64,000 nt of DNA from Sorghum bicolor (Eukaryota; Streptophyta; Magnoliopsida; Poales; Poaceae): the NCBI RefSeq assembly GCF_000003195.3, contig NC_012870.2, forward strand, positions 19,708,501-19,772,500. Direction: 5' to 3'. The position numbers and the translations under genes are program-made. Numbering within the stretch: position 1 is the first letter of the stretch; the number at the start of each line of letters is the position of its first letter. The notes below the pieces were generated by a model, which had not been told where the DNA came from, searched no databases, and saw only the letters and a list, made by a program, of their open reading frames with translations. Shown here piece by piece: positions 33,758 through 46,049 of the stretch.

Positions 33758-36700
33758 TCACTTTGACTTCTTTCGAAATCGTTGGCGCTTCTTGCCTCCA
33801 GAGTTGTTACTTCCATCCCAAGCACTTCCCCAGAAAAACAATGACATCCAGAACAGAACGGCAAAGAAGATCCGTGCTCTATCCTGCAAACTTGACAGCT
33901 TCTCTTGCCAACCTGTCAAAAGAAAAACAAAATGATTACAGAGTAGTGTGCATTCATTTATTAATTAAGCGAAGAATCTTGAGTGTCACAATGGGCCTAG
34001 TGATAGGAAACCATATGATAAAACCTACAAGAAGCTGACTGTTGACACTACAGAAACACTTCATTCATGAAAGTGAACAAAATGTCTAGATTGAACAAAA
34101 TGTCTACAGAAACACTTGCCCGCAGGAGCACGACTGCATGACGTGTTTCACGTCGGCCTTCTCAAGAAGTTCCAGGGGACTCCACCAGCAGCGCCTCCAC
34201 CTCTGCCAGCAGTGCACCATGGCGCGCTTGCTCCCGAACCAGCTCGTGCTGTGCGTTCTCGCCTGGCCCGGGGCGTCCGCCAGGTCTTGATCCAGTGGAA
34301 AGGCGAGTCTGCGGCATCGTCTACTTGGGAAGATGTCGACGCGTTCCGCGCCAAGTACCCCTCTTTCCAGCTCGAGGACGAGCTGAGCTTCGACGGAGGG
34401 GGAGATGTCATGTGGGGAAAGGTCTACACCAGGAGGCGCCGGGCCAGGGACTTACGGCGGGCTGCTGAACGCGCAGCCGATCGCGCGGTGCGCGAAGGCG
34501 CGGCGTCTGGGGACGCAGAGGGCGCGCAGGTCTCTGGCCCAGGCGCATCAGGTGGTTAGAAGGAAAGATATTGTTAGTTTCCTTCCCTGTTATCTGTCCC
34601 TAGATTCTAGGAGTTGGTTACTCGTTTTAGTTGGGACTATGACTTTATAAGCCTTGTAATCAGATTGATCAAGGCAAGCAAGAACAATTATCCTATCTCT
34701 CTCTTTCATCTAAGCCTGCGGTAGAGGGGTATAACCCCACCGGAGAAGATGGCCGACGGCTACGAACTACGTAGCCGCGGTCCGGCTAGTCAGGGGTTTG
34801 ACGCCCTTGACAACCTGGTATCAGGATTCCGGCGATCCTCCCCTGCCCACTCCGACCAATCATCCACTGCCGCCGGCCACCAGAACCCTACCCCGCCCAC
34901 ATCTCCCACCTCGGCTGCGCCCTTCCACTGGTCACCAGCCATGGCCGAGCCTACCCTTGCCGATGTTCTAGCGTCCCTCAAGACCCTGTCCACCGAGATG
35001 TCAACCATGAAGGCCGATCTGGCCGCAATGAAGGAGAAGTCCGCGTCGTCTTCGGACAGCGCCGGCGGTCACAAGCATGAGGAGCAGCGCGACACCGACT
35101 TCCCCCCCAAACCCAAGAAGTGGGACTTCCCCCGCTATGACGGCACGACCGATCCGCTACTCTTCCTCAACAAGTGCGAATCTTACTTTCGCCATCACCG
35201 CACCATGGCGGAGGAGCGGGTCTGGATGGCCTCCTACCATCTGGACGAGGTGGCCCAGCTGTGGTACACGCAGCTACTGGAGGATGAGGGCGCACCCCCA
35301 TGGGGGCGTTTCAAGGAGCTCCTGCATCTACGTTTCGGGCCTCCCCTCCGTTCGGCACCACTGTTCGAGCTCGCTGAATGCCGGCGGACCGGGACGGTCG
35401 AGGACTACGCTAATCGCTTCCAGGGCCTACTGCCACGCGCAGGCCGCCTTGACGAAGCTCAGCGCGTCCAACTCTTCACGGGCGGTCTTCTTCCACCCCT
35501 CAGCCACGCCATCCGCATCCACAACCCGGAGACCCTAGCCACTGCAATGAGTTTGGCTCGCCAAGTCGAGCTCATGGAGGCCGAACGCCCCGTGCAGCCG
35601 CTGCCTCGGGCGCCGCCCCGCGCAACCCTCCCAGCGCCTCCACCGCTGCTGGCGCTGCCTGCACCTCCCGCAGCCGCCCAGCAGGGCCGCGGCGCGGGTA
35701 ATTCACGCCGTCTGACTCCGGAAGAGATGGCTGACCGGCGTCGTCAGGGGCTGTGTTTTAATTGCAATGAAAAATATTCTCGTGGCCACAACAGATTTTG
35801 CAGGCGTATCTTCTTTATCGACGGCGTCGAGATTGACGACGCTGACGGTGCCGGGGCAGCTGCTGAGGCCGCAGAGACGGAGGCGCCCGTCTTCTCTCTC
35901 CACGCAGTGGCCGGCGTGGCCATGGGCAAGACCATGCAGATTCGCGTGGGGGTGGGCGTGACGTCCCTGATCGCGCTCCTCGACACCGGTTCCACCCACA
36001 ACTTCATCGGGGAAGAAGCTGCGCGGCGTTCGGGGCTGCCTATCCAGCCGCGCCCAGATCTATTCGTCATGCCCCTTGCTGGGTATGACCTGGTGCTCGG
36101 GACACAGTGCATGGAATCCCTGGGACGCCTCACGTGGGACTTCACCGCGGGCACAATGACGTTCCTGCACCAGGGCCGGCCGACCTGCTGGACCGGTGTC
36201 CCCCTCCAGGAGCTGGTGGAGTCCTGCGCGTCCACCTCGGCAGCGCCTCTCCTCGATGAGCTCCTCGCTGGCTTCGGGGACATGTTCACAGCGCCCAGCG
36301 GACTGCCACCCAAGCGTTCCCGCGACCACGTCATCATCCTCAAGCCCGACGACCAGCCGGTAGCAGTCCGACCCTACCGCTACCCGGCTGCCCACAAGGA
36401 CGAGCTGGAGCGGCAGTGCACTGCTATGATCGAGCAGGGCATCGTCCGTCGCAGCGACTCGGCGTTCTCCTCCCCGGTCCTCCTCGTCAAGAAGGCGGAT
36501 GGCGCGTGACGTTTCTGCGTCGACTACCGAGCGCTGAACGCGCTCACCGTCAAGGACGCGTTCCCGATTCCCGTCGTCGACAAGCTCCACGGCGCTCGTT
36601 TCTTCACCAAGCTCGACCTACGGTCGGGGTACCACCAAGTCCGCATGCGCCCCGCCGACGTCCACAAGACGGCGTTCCGGACTCACGATGGGCTCTACGA

Positions 36701-39700
36701 GTTTCTGGTGATGCCGTTCGGGCTGTGCAACGCTCCGGCGACGTTCCAGGCGCTCATGAACGACGTCTTGCGGCCTTTTCTGCGACGGTTCGTTCTGGTA
36801 TTGTTTGATGATATTCTTATCTACAGCGGGTCGTGGGCGGAGCATCTGCGTCATCTCAGGGTCGTGCTCGCTGAGCTCCGGCGCCACCAGCTTTTCGTCA
36901 AGCGCAGCAAGTGCGCGTTCGGCGAAACGTCGGTCTCCTACCTCGGCCACATTATTTCAGCGTCCGGCGTCGCCATGGACCCAGCCAAGGTGCAGGCTAT
37001 CCGCGACTGGCCTGCTCCACGGTCCGCTCGCGTCGTGCATGGCTTCCTCGGCTTGGCGGGCTACTACCGCAAATTCGTCCACAACTACGGCGCCGTCGCT
37101 GCCCCGCTCACCGCTCTCCTCAAAAAGGAGGGGTTCTCCTGGAACGACGACGCTGCTGCGGCATTTGACGCTCTCAAGACCGCCGTGTCTTCCGCACCCA
37201 TCCTCGCCATGCCGGACTTCGCCAAGCCTTTCACCGTCGAGTGTGACGCGTCCTCCCATGGCTTCGGTGCTGTCCTCATCCAGGAGGGTCATCCAATTGC
37301 TTTTTTCAGCAGGCCGAACGCCCCACGACATCGCGCGCTCGCTGCATATGAGCGCGAACTCATCGGCCTTGTTCAGGCTGTACGGCACTGGAGGCCGTAC
37401 CTTTCGGGCCGTCGCTTCCTGGTGAAGACGGACCACTACAGCCTGAAGTTCTTGCTGGACCAGCGGCTCTCGACGATTCCCCAGCACCATTGGGTGGGGA
37501 AGCTGCTGGGCTTCGATTTCACCGTGGAGTACAAGCCGGGCGCGGCAAACACGGTCGCCGACGCGCTCTCCCGCCGTGACACAGACGACAGCGAGGGCAG
37601 CACCATCCTCGCCCTCTCCGCTCCACGGTTCGACTTCGTCACGCGCCTCCGGCAGGCTCATGGTGCTAATCCGGCGTTGGTGGCGCTGCTCCAGGAGCTT
37701 TCCAGCGGCGCCCGCGGTGCTCCCTGGTCCCTGGTGGATGGCCTGGTCCAGTACAGGGGCCGGCTCTACATTCCGCCCGACTCAGCCCTTGTTCGGGAGA
37801 TCGTGCAGGCCGTGCACGAGGACGGCCACGAGGGCGTGCAGGCCTGCTCATGCCGCTGCCCGTTCCACAAGGCGTTTGGACCGACATCGCCCTGGACTTC
37901 GTTGAAGCGCTGCCCAAGGTGCGTGGCAAGTCCGTCATCTTGACGGTCGTGGACAGGTTCAGCAAGTACTGTCATTTCATACCCCTGGCGCACCCGTACT
38001 CCGCGGAGTCTGTAGCAGCAGCCTTCTTCGCCGACATTGTTCGTCTACACGGCGTTCCCCAGTCCATGGTGTCAGATCGCGATCCGATCTTCACCTCCAC
38101 GTTTTGGCGAGAGCTCATGCGCTTGATGGGCACGAAGCTGCACATGACGACGGCGTTCCATCCCCAGTCCGATGGCCAGTCAGAGGCGGCTAATCGGGTC
38201 ATTATTATGTACCTTCGCTGTTTGACAGGTGACAGACCGCGGCAATGGCTTCGGTGGCTTCCTTCGGCAGAATTCGTCTTCAACACTGCCTATCAGACGT
38301 CGCTGCGGGACACCCCGTTCCGTGTCGTTTACGGCCGCGATCCGCCATCACTTCGCTCCTACAAACCCGGCGGGTGGCTGCTGTGGCCCGCAGCATGGAG
38401 GAGCGTGACGAGTTCCTGGCGGACATTCGTGCTCGGCTGCAGCAAGCTCAGCAAGTCCAGAAGCACCACTATGATGCCGCCCACCGTCCAGTAACCTATC
38501 ACGTGGGCGACTGGGCTCTCCTTCGACTGCGCCAGCGCTACGCTGCCTCTCTGCCCCAAGCGTCGACGGGCAAGCTCAAGCCCCGCTACTTCGGGCCGTA
38601 CCGCGTCTCCGAGCTGATCAACGACGTCGCCGTCCGCCTCGACTTGCCCGCAGGAGCACGACTGCATGACGTGTTTCACGTCGGCCTTCTCAAGAAGTTC
38701 CAAGGGACTCCACCAGCAGCGCCTCCACCTCTGCCAGCAGTGCACCATGGCGCGCTTGCTCCCGAACCAGCTCGTGCTGTGCGTTCTCGCCTGGCCCGGG
38801 GCGTCCGCCAGGTCTTGATCCAGTGGAAAGGCGAGTCTGCGGCATCGTCTACTTGGGAAGATGTCGACGCGTTCCGCGCCAAGTACCCCTCTTTCCAGCT
38901 CGAGGACGAGCTGAGCTTCGACGGAGGGGGAGATGTCATGTGGGGAAAGGTCTACACCAGGAGGCGCCGGGCCAGGGACTTGGCGAGCTGCTGAACGCGC
39001 AGCCGATCGCGCGGTGCGCGAAGGCGCGGCGTCTGGGGACGCCGAGGGCGCGCAGGTCTCTGTACCAGGCGCATCAGGTGGTTAGAAGGAAAGATATTGT
39101 TAGTTTCCTTCCCTGTTATCTGTCCCTAGATTCTAGGAGTTGGTTACTCGTTTTAGTTGGGACTATGGCTTTATAAGCCTTGTAATCAGATTGATCAAGG
39201 CAAGCAAGAACAATTATCCTATCTCTCTCTCTCTTTCATGTAAGCCTGCGGTAGAGGGGTATAACCTCACCGGAGAAGACGGCCGACGGCTACGAACTAC
39301 GTAGCCGCGGTCCGGCCAGTCAGGGGTTTGACGCCCTTGACATCTTTTAATAGATGTCACATGTCCTATTAGCACGACTTGCCATGCCTACCAAGCTTTT
39401 CATCAAATGAAACACTGCTTTCTCATGAGGCCCTAATCCTTTCTCATAACCACAAGAAATTAGCTAAAACTCATTCTTTGTATAAAGATTCAAAATTCAC
39501 TGTGAGACAGGGAGCAACTAGGAGGGGTGAGGAGCTAGTTTCTAGGGAGTCTCATCATTTACAGTGGTGAGAGGAATTCACAGACACCTGAGCAGCTGCT
39601 TCCTGCAAGTCTGCAACCAAATTTGTGATGCTATATGTGGGAAACATGCAAAAATATAGCAGCAGTTATTCTGGGACAACAATTTCTAATCTAGTCTCCG

Positions 39701-42478
39701 TATGCTGATTACTGGAGCATCTTCCTCCTATCTTCTGGGCTAGTTATTATATATATACACCCTCCGTTCCAAAATGTTAGTTTCGTCCTAAGTCAAACTT
39801 CTCTAATTTTGATCAATGTTATACAAAAATATATTAGCATATACAATACTAAATAAAAGCATTATCAAGACATATTTCATGGTAGATGTAATGAAATAAT
39901 TTGATGTTTCAGATGTTGGTGCATTTTTCTATAAACTTGGTCAAAGTTAGAGAAGTTTGACTTTAGAACAAAGCTAAAACGACCTACATTAGGAGCAATG
40001 ATGGCACATAATAAACACTATCCTTCCAAGTGTACAGTCAAAAGTTTCACTTGAATATCATAGACTGATAGCAGTGGTTTACACTCCTAGCCAAGTATAG
40101 CGATCGTTTCTCCATTCTCCTACTATCATGCTGCATAACTGCTATGTGCTATCTATACACCATCTATCATTGCCAGTAAAAGTTGATTGGTAGCTACATT
40201 TGCAACTAACACCTTCCAGTTTGGCGCTGCAAGATCTTGTAATTCTGCTACATATGGATCAGTTTAAGTAGGATATAGAGCCGTTGTTTATATTGAAAAA
40301 ACACACTTATGGTCTACTGTAAGCTGTAATCTGCTGCTGCCCTGTCTTTCTTTCCCTGCTGCAGCAAGGACTTTTGGGTCAGCATGTGCTGTTCATCTCT
40401 TGTGCTGTAGCAAGGCAATAGGCCACTTAAGTAATATAGTTGGTAGAAGTACATCAGCCATGGTACTATGGTAGTGGGTTGATACTTGAGTGGATGTACT
40501 AGGAGTAGGTAGTTGGTGTACTCACCATACCTCCAATGTACCTGGTAGAGATACATGTAGTTGTATATATACTACCATATTGCAATGGAAAGAGGCAGTT
40601 CAGTTTGTCACATTCAGTGTTTCAGTTTCAACCAACGCTGAAACTGAGTGTGTGTGTGTGTGTGTGAGGGTGTTTTCTTCTACCTCTAGCTGCTGGTGAG
40701 TGAGGGAAGCTTAGCAGCTTACCTGAGCTTGGATTCTAGGGGCCAACATCTACAGCTGCATGTACAACCTATACTCTGTTATTATATGACTAAGCATTCT
40801 AGTTTACTTGAGTAAACTGAAAGTAAGCTGGAACACGGAATGTTTAACCTGACGATGTATCTTCAGTTGTACTATTGACATTGTCAGGACAAGGTCTAAT
40901 CTATTGCCGACTATCTGGTTTACCTTACCATCTAATGATAACCTTGAGTTGTTCCACTTCACTTAGTGAAAGAATTAACCATATCTTTCCAGATTTATCT
41001 GACAGCTACTATGAGGTTTTCACATCCAACAAATTAATGTCATCACCCTGCCTTATACTTTAAAGTCACATAATTAAGAAACAGAAATTTCCAGTTTATA
41101 GTCATTCTAAGTTTCTAACAGCTTATATTTTCAGCATCAATAAGAAGTTGGTCTTGGTGTATACAGGCTGTACTTGCTTCACCTCTCCTAGTTCAATATA
41201 CTCATTGACATGGGTATATGAATCATTTTAGGGATGCAAGTGGGTTGACCCGCGAACCCGCATATAGGTCTAGTTTTGTTGCCACAAGCAACAAACAAAA
41301 TTGACCCTATATGCAGGTTCGCAGGCCAACCTACTTGCATCCCTACTCATTTATCACACATGACCACATGAGCTCTTCACAGGATGCAGTTCAGTATATC
41401 ATAATCTTCCAACAATCACATAAGCATCAGGAAAGCATTTGACATCAAGCATCAGCAAGAAAATAACGATCATGCAATCATGAGAAGATCAACAGCAACC
41501 ACACTACCATCCAAACAAGATCACACATGCACAGATGAACACCGGATATATGATTAGCAATTTTGTATCTAAAATAATTTTTGTGTGAGTTGTATCCAGA
41601 TTGAACCTATCAAAAAATGTAAGCAGCAAGTGGCATTAAGTATTCAAATGATTGAACTCTGGATCTGGAGCACCCAGAGACAAGAAATTGCTCAAAAATA
41701 AATTTGAGGCCAAAATTCCTCGTTCATGTGCCTCCAGTTATGACAACTTACAGTGTTATCTTAACTTGATCTACACATGGAACGATATATAGAACGCATC
41801 ACATCTTATGAAGACCAAAAATATGAGAAGTACTCCGTATCGTCAGATTGTACCAGTTATCAAACTATCGATCAAGATGACTACGATCTGGAGTGGGACA
41901 TAAAGTATAATTGAAGGATTAAGATATGCTGGGCAAGAGATACATATGTATGTCTACAACTTAGCTTCTTTTTGCAATGAAATTCTAATGATGATGATCT
42001 GGTAACTCTAGAGCAATGCCTAAAAATAAATGGAGATCCCAGATTCCCAAAGGTAGGACCGTAGGACAACTCTTCTGGTTGCTCACTCCAGATAATGTGT
42101 AATCGTTTAGAGAAACCACTATTTTTTTTATTTTATGTATTTATTTATTTATTTATTGCAAAATTTTAAAAAGGAAGTGCACCCTTCTGTTATGAATCTA
42201 TCGGGACTGTGTGAGAGAACCAGGGCAAACTAACCGTGCGGAGACGGAGGGGGCTCTGAGGAGGGCGGCGAGGGCCCGGCGGCGGCTCGACAGCGTATGC
42301 CGGACGAGGAACGACAGCCTGGGCCCAGAGCAATCGGGGAAGGCACGGCGGCGGCGGCCGCCACTGGTGCTGGCCAGAAGCGGAGGCGCAGAAGGGAGGG
42401 GCGCGGTGGCCGGAGGCGCGAGACGGGGGAGGTGGCGGTGGATGCGGGGGCAGCTGGAGGGGAGGTCAGCGTCGCCAT
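33758..42478 (-). CDS. Small predicted plastid membrane protein, two exons, 8.3-kb intron holding a retrotransposon
   Basis: Exon 1 is 42478-42235 (81 codons plus one base, donor CACG/GTTAGT). Exon 2 is 33912-33758 (acceptor TTTTGACAG, then two bases completing a Gly codon, 50 codons and TGA). The phases match and give 132 residues. The N-terminus (MATLTSPPAAP, then STATSPVSRLRPPRPSLLRL) is rich in Ser, Ala, Arg and Pro and poor in acidic residues, like a chloroplast transit peptide. The C-terminus has EKLSSLQDRARIFFAVLFWM, one membrane segment ending FFWGSAWDG, and a strongly basic tail (KKRQRFRKKSK). Exon 2 looks coding: a clean frame, conserved-looking aromatic residues and a good acceptor. 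I do not recognise a named family. An in-frame ATG at 42577 could extend the N-terminus by 33 residues. The join is inferred from phase and strand, and extra exons in the intron cannot be excluded. Confidence 0.6.
34114..34405 (+). repeat. Extra copy of the retrotransposon pol 3' end, upstream of the left LTR
   Basis: These 292 bases match 38642-38933 almost exactly (one difference noticed, ccagggg against ccaaggg). They encode the end of the polyprotein with its chromodomain and run up to the purine-rich GGAGGGGGAGA before the LTR. A normal element has host DNA and a target duplication here. Confidence 0.95.
34406..34812 (+). repeat. Left LTR
   Basis: Starts TGTCATGTGGGG directly after a polypurine tract and ends CCCTTGACA. 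A primer-binding site TGGTATCAGGATT (complementary in type to initiator tRNA-Met) follows at 34816. A TTTATAAGCC region lies near 34646. It differs from the right LTR by roughly ten small changes. Confidence 0.9.
34749..38994 (+). pseudogene. Retrotransposon gag-pol, disrupted
   Basis: One frame runs from about 34749 to 37943, interrupted by a TGA at 36507-36509 just before reverse-transcriptase motif RFCVDYRALN, where the family normally has Trp. Gag lies at about 35100-35600. The zinc knuckle CFNCNEKYSRGHNRFC is at about 35753-35800 and the protease DTGS at about 35980. The reverse-transcriptase catalytic FDDILIYS is near 36805-36830. RNase H (VECDASSHGFGAVL) lies at about 37230-37270. Near 37845 the frame shifts and the integrase zinc-binding HHCC segment is missing, consistent with an internal deletion. 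The integrase core (SDRDPIF, then HPQSDGQSEAANR) reads in a second frame (37850 to about 38370). The tail with the chromodomain (VLIQWKGESAASSTWEDV) reads in a third (to 38994). The first 20 codons overlap the LTR, and the ATG at 34941 may be the true Gag start. Confidence 0.9.
38934..39342 (+). repeat. Right LTR
   Basis: TGTCATGTGGGG to CCCTTGACA, preceded by the same polypurine tract as the left copy. It contains a longer CT microsatellite (about 39224-39237) than the left LTR. Confidence 0.9.
39343..41229. other. Intron sequence: one MITE, a GT microsatellite, no exon recognised
   Basis: This is the rest of the intron upstream of the retrotransposon (in gene direction). It holds a Stowaway-like MITE at about 39758-39993 (ends caccctccgttccaaaatg and acctacattaggag, body with complementary caaacttct and agaagtttga) and a (GT)n tract at about 40647-40666. 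A minus-strand frame at 40314-40556 has no recognisable domain. Confidence 0.5.
41230..41344. repeat. 115-bp foldback hairpin
   Basis: The left arm agggatgcaagtgggttgac and the right arm, whose complement reads agggatgcaagtaggttggc, pair over about 50 bases around a short loop near cacaag. Most mismatches are transitions, which would be G-U pairs in one RNA strand. It could be a small foldback MITE or give a hairpin transcript. Confidence 0.65.
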
Positions 42479-43315
42479 CGAGAAGGTTCGTCTGGAGAGT
42501 GGGGAAATACGTGGCTGTCCGGAGTTTTGGCGACTTTGAGTCGTGGTCACTGTCTGGTTTAGGTCCTTGCTGCTCACCTCCAGCGGGTGGTGGACGGGCT
42601 GACGGGTGGACGCGCTCTCGGCTGTCGCCTGCTGCGGCGGCCTGCACGATGTGGGTGTGGGTGGAGTACTGGAGTGGGATGCGGGCGAAAGAGATAGGTT
42701 TGGCCTTCTGGTTCTGGTTGTCCACGTTGATCCAGATTCCAGACAGTGAAGGCTAAAGCAGCAAAACTAATCACATGGACTGACATGAAACAAAGGTAAA
42801 CGACTGCAACGGAATTGAGAGATTTAGTAAGACATAAACAAGTGTTAAAAGAACTTAGTCTGGAGTTAAACAAAGCCAACCTCCTCTATATTAGGGTATG
42901 GGATCACACATACAACACATATATAACCGCCCTTTGATGCTCTACATTATCTCATTGTGTACAAAAGAATATCCTCCTCAAATATCAAGTCTCCTCTATG
43001 TCATCTAGCATCTATAATTTATATGGCCAAATATTAACGTTGCTACTCTTGGCGCAACATAAGCCCAATATAACATGAGAATCATGTAAACCTAATCTAG
43101 ATACCATCTGGAAACATATAGACACATGCGTCTGATCTTCAGAATGTTCCAACTAGACACATGTGTCTGATCTTCAGAATGTTCTAACTAGCAGGAGCCA
43201 ATCGCGGTCCTGCTATGCTTCCAAAGCTGTGAAGACTGGTAAGCTCCTTCATGGACACTTTTCTGGGCCTCGAGTTCAGGAAAAATCAAGCACATAGCCA
43301 AGATATAGCAGTTTA

Positions 43316-46028
43316 TTAGTCGCGAGCCGCCTTGTTTCTCCAAGCAGCAATGGGCTTTGGAATGTTGTCAAAACGAGGGATGGGGAGAGGAAGAGCGAAA
43401 GCATCTGTATTTATGCTCCACTTGCTCGCTGACCATATGGATGAACTGGTGTTGGTCTCTGGCTCCTGGAACTCTGGAGTGCTGGATGATTTCCTTACAG
43501 TTTGCACACCATTGACAAACAAAGGCTCCGCCATCACAAAAAGATTCTGCTGGCTCTTGTTCATGTCTGGTCGATTGCTAGACTTTGGCCTCAGTGCCAA
43601 GCCTTTTCCAGCGCTTGCCAGAAAGTCACCACCATTTTCCTCCCTCGGTAACAGCTCACCATCAGCTTTCTGGCGCCGCCTTATGAACCTTTCACTGTCA
43701 CCATTCTCATCAGTATCACCGTCAAGAGAAGAACCTATCATCAAGCTTCTGGTTTTCCTATTCTGAAGAGGGAATGGGTCGGAATTTGGTGGCTCCAGCC
43801 ACGGCTCAACATCCAAAAAAGCAGATTTGCCTTTACTGTAAACTGCCATTTCAGTGCCTTCACTTGTTTGATCTCTCTTTGGAGGTGGTGCAAGGCCATA
43901 GTATCCCTGCAGAAGACTCATAGCTGGCGAAACTTTGGGCTTTGGTGTTTTCAAAATTGAATCCAAGATATCTTCGTGAATGCGGCGTGGAGTACATTCC
44001 CTGAAACGATAATATTGTTATGTCATGTAAGGCATATCATGGAAATAGCAAAAATGACCTGGAGAAGACTTCATACGATGTAATTAACTATAATTATTGT
44101 GGAAAGCCTGAGACTTGACAAGCAAGAAACAAGAAGCATTTGCTGCAATAGCAACTAGACAGAAAGGCTAAGACTTTGGGTGCATAACTGTGAAAACACT
44201 GCCACTGTATTCACCCAAAATGTCTCACAAATGTCAAATGTCTGAATTACATCTACTTTTTTACATTATTTTAGACATGTAAAGATCATAAATGCTTGAA
44301 AAAGAGGTTATGATAGCCACATAAGCAGAAGACAGTGGTTCACATGAACCGTTAGCTCCTATAGAGCTCTTCACATGTTGACTTATGTCCATAGCTAATA
44401 CTGCGGTCACATGAAGACAGCTTAAAATTGCCAACATAAATATGCCAAACCATCTTAAATATGCCACATGAATGTTCATACAGTCGACCTAAAATATCAA
44501 GTTATATGCCTACTCAACTGATTAGCTGCATGTCACTAAAAGAAAAAAGTGGCTACAGAAAGATTCAAGGACTCAAGACTCATCGGTTAAAGGGTATACC
44601 AACTGCGGACAGCTCCAACACAAGGTTATTGTGCATGCATATTTAGTTAAAATCAGTTTTTTTTCATAAAAAAACTTCAGTGTGTGGGGTGGCAGGTACC
44701 TAACAGGCTAAATCATCTGGATAGTACAGAAGACCAAAACAACTCAAATGACCCTACAGGGACTGAAAAAACACTTCTAAAATATTAAATGTATAAAAGC
44801 GAATAGCTAAAGAAAATTTGCTACTCGCATTGAACGCAGAAACAGGACACAAACAAAGCTAATAAATCTAGCTGCATGTTTAGATTGCAGCAAACGTGTA
44901 TTTTTATACATCTAGAGTAACGTATTACTACCACATCTGTAATTCAAAACCTCTTTGGGACTAGCAGGTGTGAGAGGACTTCATAATTTATTTTCAGTTT
45001 AGCTTCTCTCCAATAACAGATCTCAAAGCAACCTCAATAATTGATGTGACGGGAGAACGTTCCCCTGGTTGTAGAAAGGTTTTTTGGCAACAACCATGCA
45101 GTTGAAACTTGAAATTATAAGAAACATTTTGCATGAGACTACAAGGCTAAGCTTCCTTTTCAGTTGCTATTTCAAGTTGTATTACACACAACGGTTTCAC
45201 GTGGCAATAGTTGAAGGCATGTATTCAACCACATTGCACTAGTGCCCTAGTCTGACCTTGATCTTGACATGCATCTCCTGAGTGAACTTGTAAGGACTCT
45301 TTAAATAACTAGTGATATCACTTATAACACCAAAAAAAAATGCTTGATCAGAAACACACAACATGAGACACACTGGTAACATGGTTTATGTAACATGCCA
45401 TGCTGATGCACGGTACAATTTCAGTCTAGCTACCTGTCGTCACTCTCATATGAACCATTCTCCTGGTAAGACGACGGAGGGTGCCTCCCCGGGAGTGGAA
45501 TCCGCAGTGTCTTGTGTGCAAACATCTGGAGGTCAGTTGAGAGGCCGTTCAGCCTTTTAATGTCGGCTACCTACACGATCCGAATACACCAACCATTCCA
45601 AAATCAGTTCACCAAAGAAACAAAATAGAAAAGAGTTCCTGCCCAGAACAGCTACCAAGTTAAAAAAAATGCTGCTGTTTAATATCCCATCTGATTCTCC
45701 AATATAATATTAAAACCAGAGGCCCCTAAATAATACACAGCAGCACATCACTCCCATCGCATGTTACCTCGACACCGTACTTGATGGCGACGCCCGCTAG
45801 GGTGTCCAGCTTGCGCACCCGGTGTAGCATGTACTGCCCGCACGACGACATCGCCGCCGGCGGCGACGACGCCGACGGGGACGAGGACTGCGAGGGCGGC
45901 GACTGCTCGACGGCTACGGTGGCCGCAGCGCCCACCTCCTCGATCTCGCCGAGGCCGCGGGCCCCGCCGTCCAAGGACCCATTGGTGCGCGGGAAGGTCG
46001 GGTCCTTGGGCAAATGGGGGCGGCTCAT
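43316..46028 (-). CDS. LysM-domain protein, three exons
   Basis: Exons are 46028-45768, 45570-45434 and 44000-43316, all GT-AG and in phase, giving 360 residues. There is no signal peptide: the N-terminus is a Ser/Pro/Glu-rich stretch. The LysM domain spans about residues 66-110 (YMLHRVRKLDTLAGVAIKYG, split by the first intron before VADIKRLNGL) and ends with TLRIPLPGRHPPS. A Ser-rich, basic C-terminal region follows with SLLQGYYGLAPPP and RKTRSLM. This architecture resembles Arabidopsis At5g08200 and At5g23130, intracellular LysM proteins of unknown role, not secreted chitin receptors. The 5' leader side carries a (GA)n tract at about 46169-46186 (CT-rich in sense). Confidence 0.9.
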
Positions 46029-46049
46029 GACATCCGGAAGCGCGGAGGG

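Larger units (their letters stand above)
34406..39342 (+). mobile_element. Ty3/gypsy chromodomain retrotransposon (Reina-like), defective
   Basis: Two LTRs of about 407 and 409 bp enclose gag-pol in the order Gag, protease, reverse transcriptase, RNase H, integrase, chromodomain, so it is a chromovirus. The short LTRs suggest the Reina clade (inference). The coding part is broken by a nonsense codon, a deletion and a frameshift. No target-site duplication flanks the LTRs: the left side continues into another copy of pol, the right side into tctttt. It lies antisense in the intron of the small plastid-protein gene. Confidence 0.92.

Noticed and set aside
34149..34411. Minus-strand frame repeated at 38676-38939
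   Set aside because: It is the antisense shadow of the chromodomain-coding end of the retrotransposon, duplicated with it.
42211..42756. 181-codon plus-strand frame in a GC-rich patch
   Set aside because: It is antisense to the transit-peptide exon of the small minus-strand gene and shows no recognisable domain.
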